Assembly (NCBI GenBank): GCA_030529625.1
Contig: JAUMWN010000014.1
Coordinates: 1 to 40,804, forward strand
From: Coriobacteriales bacterium
GTDB lineage: Bacteria > Actinomycetota > Coriobacteriia > Coriobacteriales > Atopobiaceae
DNA length: 40,804 nucleotides
Direction: 5' to 3'
Shown: one piece after another, positions 40,698 to 40,804 of the stretch
Layout of the letters: each line of letters starts with the position of its first letter
Numbering within the stretch: position 1 is the first letter of the stretch
The notes under the pieces: model-generated
The model's database searches: none
What the model saw: the letters and a program-made list of their open reading frames with translations, nothing else
What the model was told of the DNA's origin: nothing
Made by a program: the position numbers and the translations under genes

Positions 40698-40804
40698 CTA
40701 GAACCCCAACTCGGCAAGAACCTGATCGTGGCTGTAGCGGGTTCCGTCATCCTCGGCGATGGCGGCACGCAGGGCCGCCAAGTCCTCTTGGTCCTCTATC
40801 TTCG
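40698..40804 (-). CDS. RelB/DinJ-like antitoxin, C-terminal part (partial)
   Basis: The last 34 codons of a gene that enters from beyond the right edge. They read KIEDQEDLAALRAAIAEDDG, then TRYSHDQVLAELGF. The ending with a helix and the YSHDQVLAELG box is typical of the small antitoxins paired with RelE. Its stop codon abuts the toxin start. The N-terminal DNA-binding part is outside the window, so the exact antitoxin family is inferred from the partner. Confidence 0.75.
   Translation of the reverse strand, partial: KIEDQEDLAALRAAIAEDDGTRYSHDQVLAELGF

Overview
The window is GC-rich, gene-dense bacterial chromosome. Strong GGAGG-type ribosome sites, Gram-positive envelope genes (a lipoteichoic-acid-synthase-like enzyme, a DUF4012 protein, membrane-anchored NodB deacetylases, a UbiA sugar-lipid enzyme), a Tat-type lipoprotein and many intergenic GGGGGACTGTCCCC palindromes together suggest an actinobacterium of class Coriobacteriia (Olsenella/Collinsella-like). 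This placement is an inference; no rRNA or other phylogenetic marker is present.

Layout. 1-2453: a TetR regulator with a transporter behind it, facing a GT-B-like protein across a double palindromic operator. 2499-3719: a DUF1015 protein. 3962-8226: polyprenyl-phosphate and envelope sugar genes (GT-C protein, GT87-like protein, UbiA transferase, HAD-IB phosphatase). 8352-11712: a second HAD phosphatase, a phasin-like protein with a UbiB/ABC1 kinase, and a GtrA flippase-like protein. 11916-12522: a RelE/AbrB-type toxin-antitoxin pair. 12678-18306: two tandem polysaccharide deacetylases whose catalytic halves are identical over 666 bp, then a large membrane-anchored TPR-like protein. 18347-23051: an M20 dipeptidase, a HAD phosphatase, a cold-shock protein and a DUF4012 protein. 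23334-27855: two tandem 3-phosphoglycerate dehydrogenases and an LtaS-like enzyme in one run. 27975-29486: a zinc-ribbon CPBP protease and an unknown small protein. 29550-31266: an IS4-family element with a frameshifted transposase. 31407-38224: alanine dehydrogenase, then a complete peptide ABC importer with fused ATPases. 38468-39601: a protein resembling degenerate PDDEXK nucleases.

The last kilobase looks like the edge of an integrated element. A 43-nt 3' fragment of a minus-strand tRNA-Val, still followed by its terminator, is cut in the anticodon loop. Beyond it lie a Nif11-type RiPP precursor with a regularly spaced five-cysteine core and a RelE/RelB-like toxin-antitoxin pair that runs off the window.

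Two themes tie the window together. Most of the coding capacity concerns the cell surface: sugar-lipid synthesis, deacetylation, teichoic-acid-like polymer synthesis and peptide uptake. The intergenic palindromes recur at about nine places, usually at gene ends, with outer arms that differ in sequence but still pair. The IS4-like element sits exactly in the GGG-N5-CCC core of one of them.
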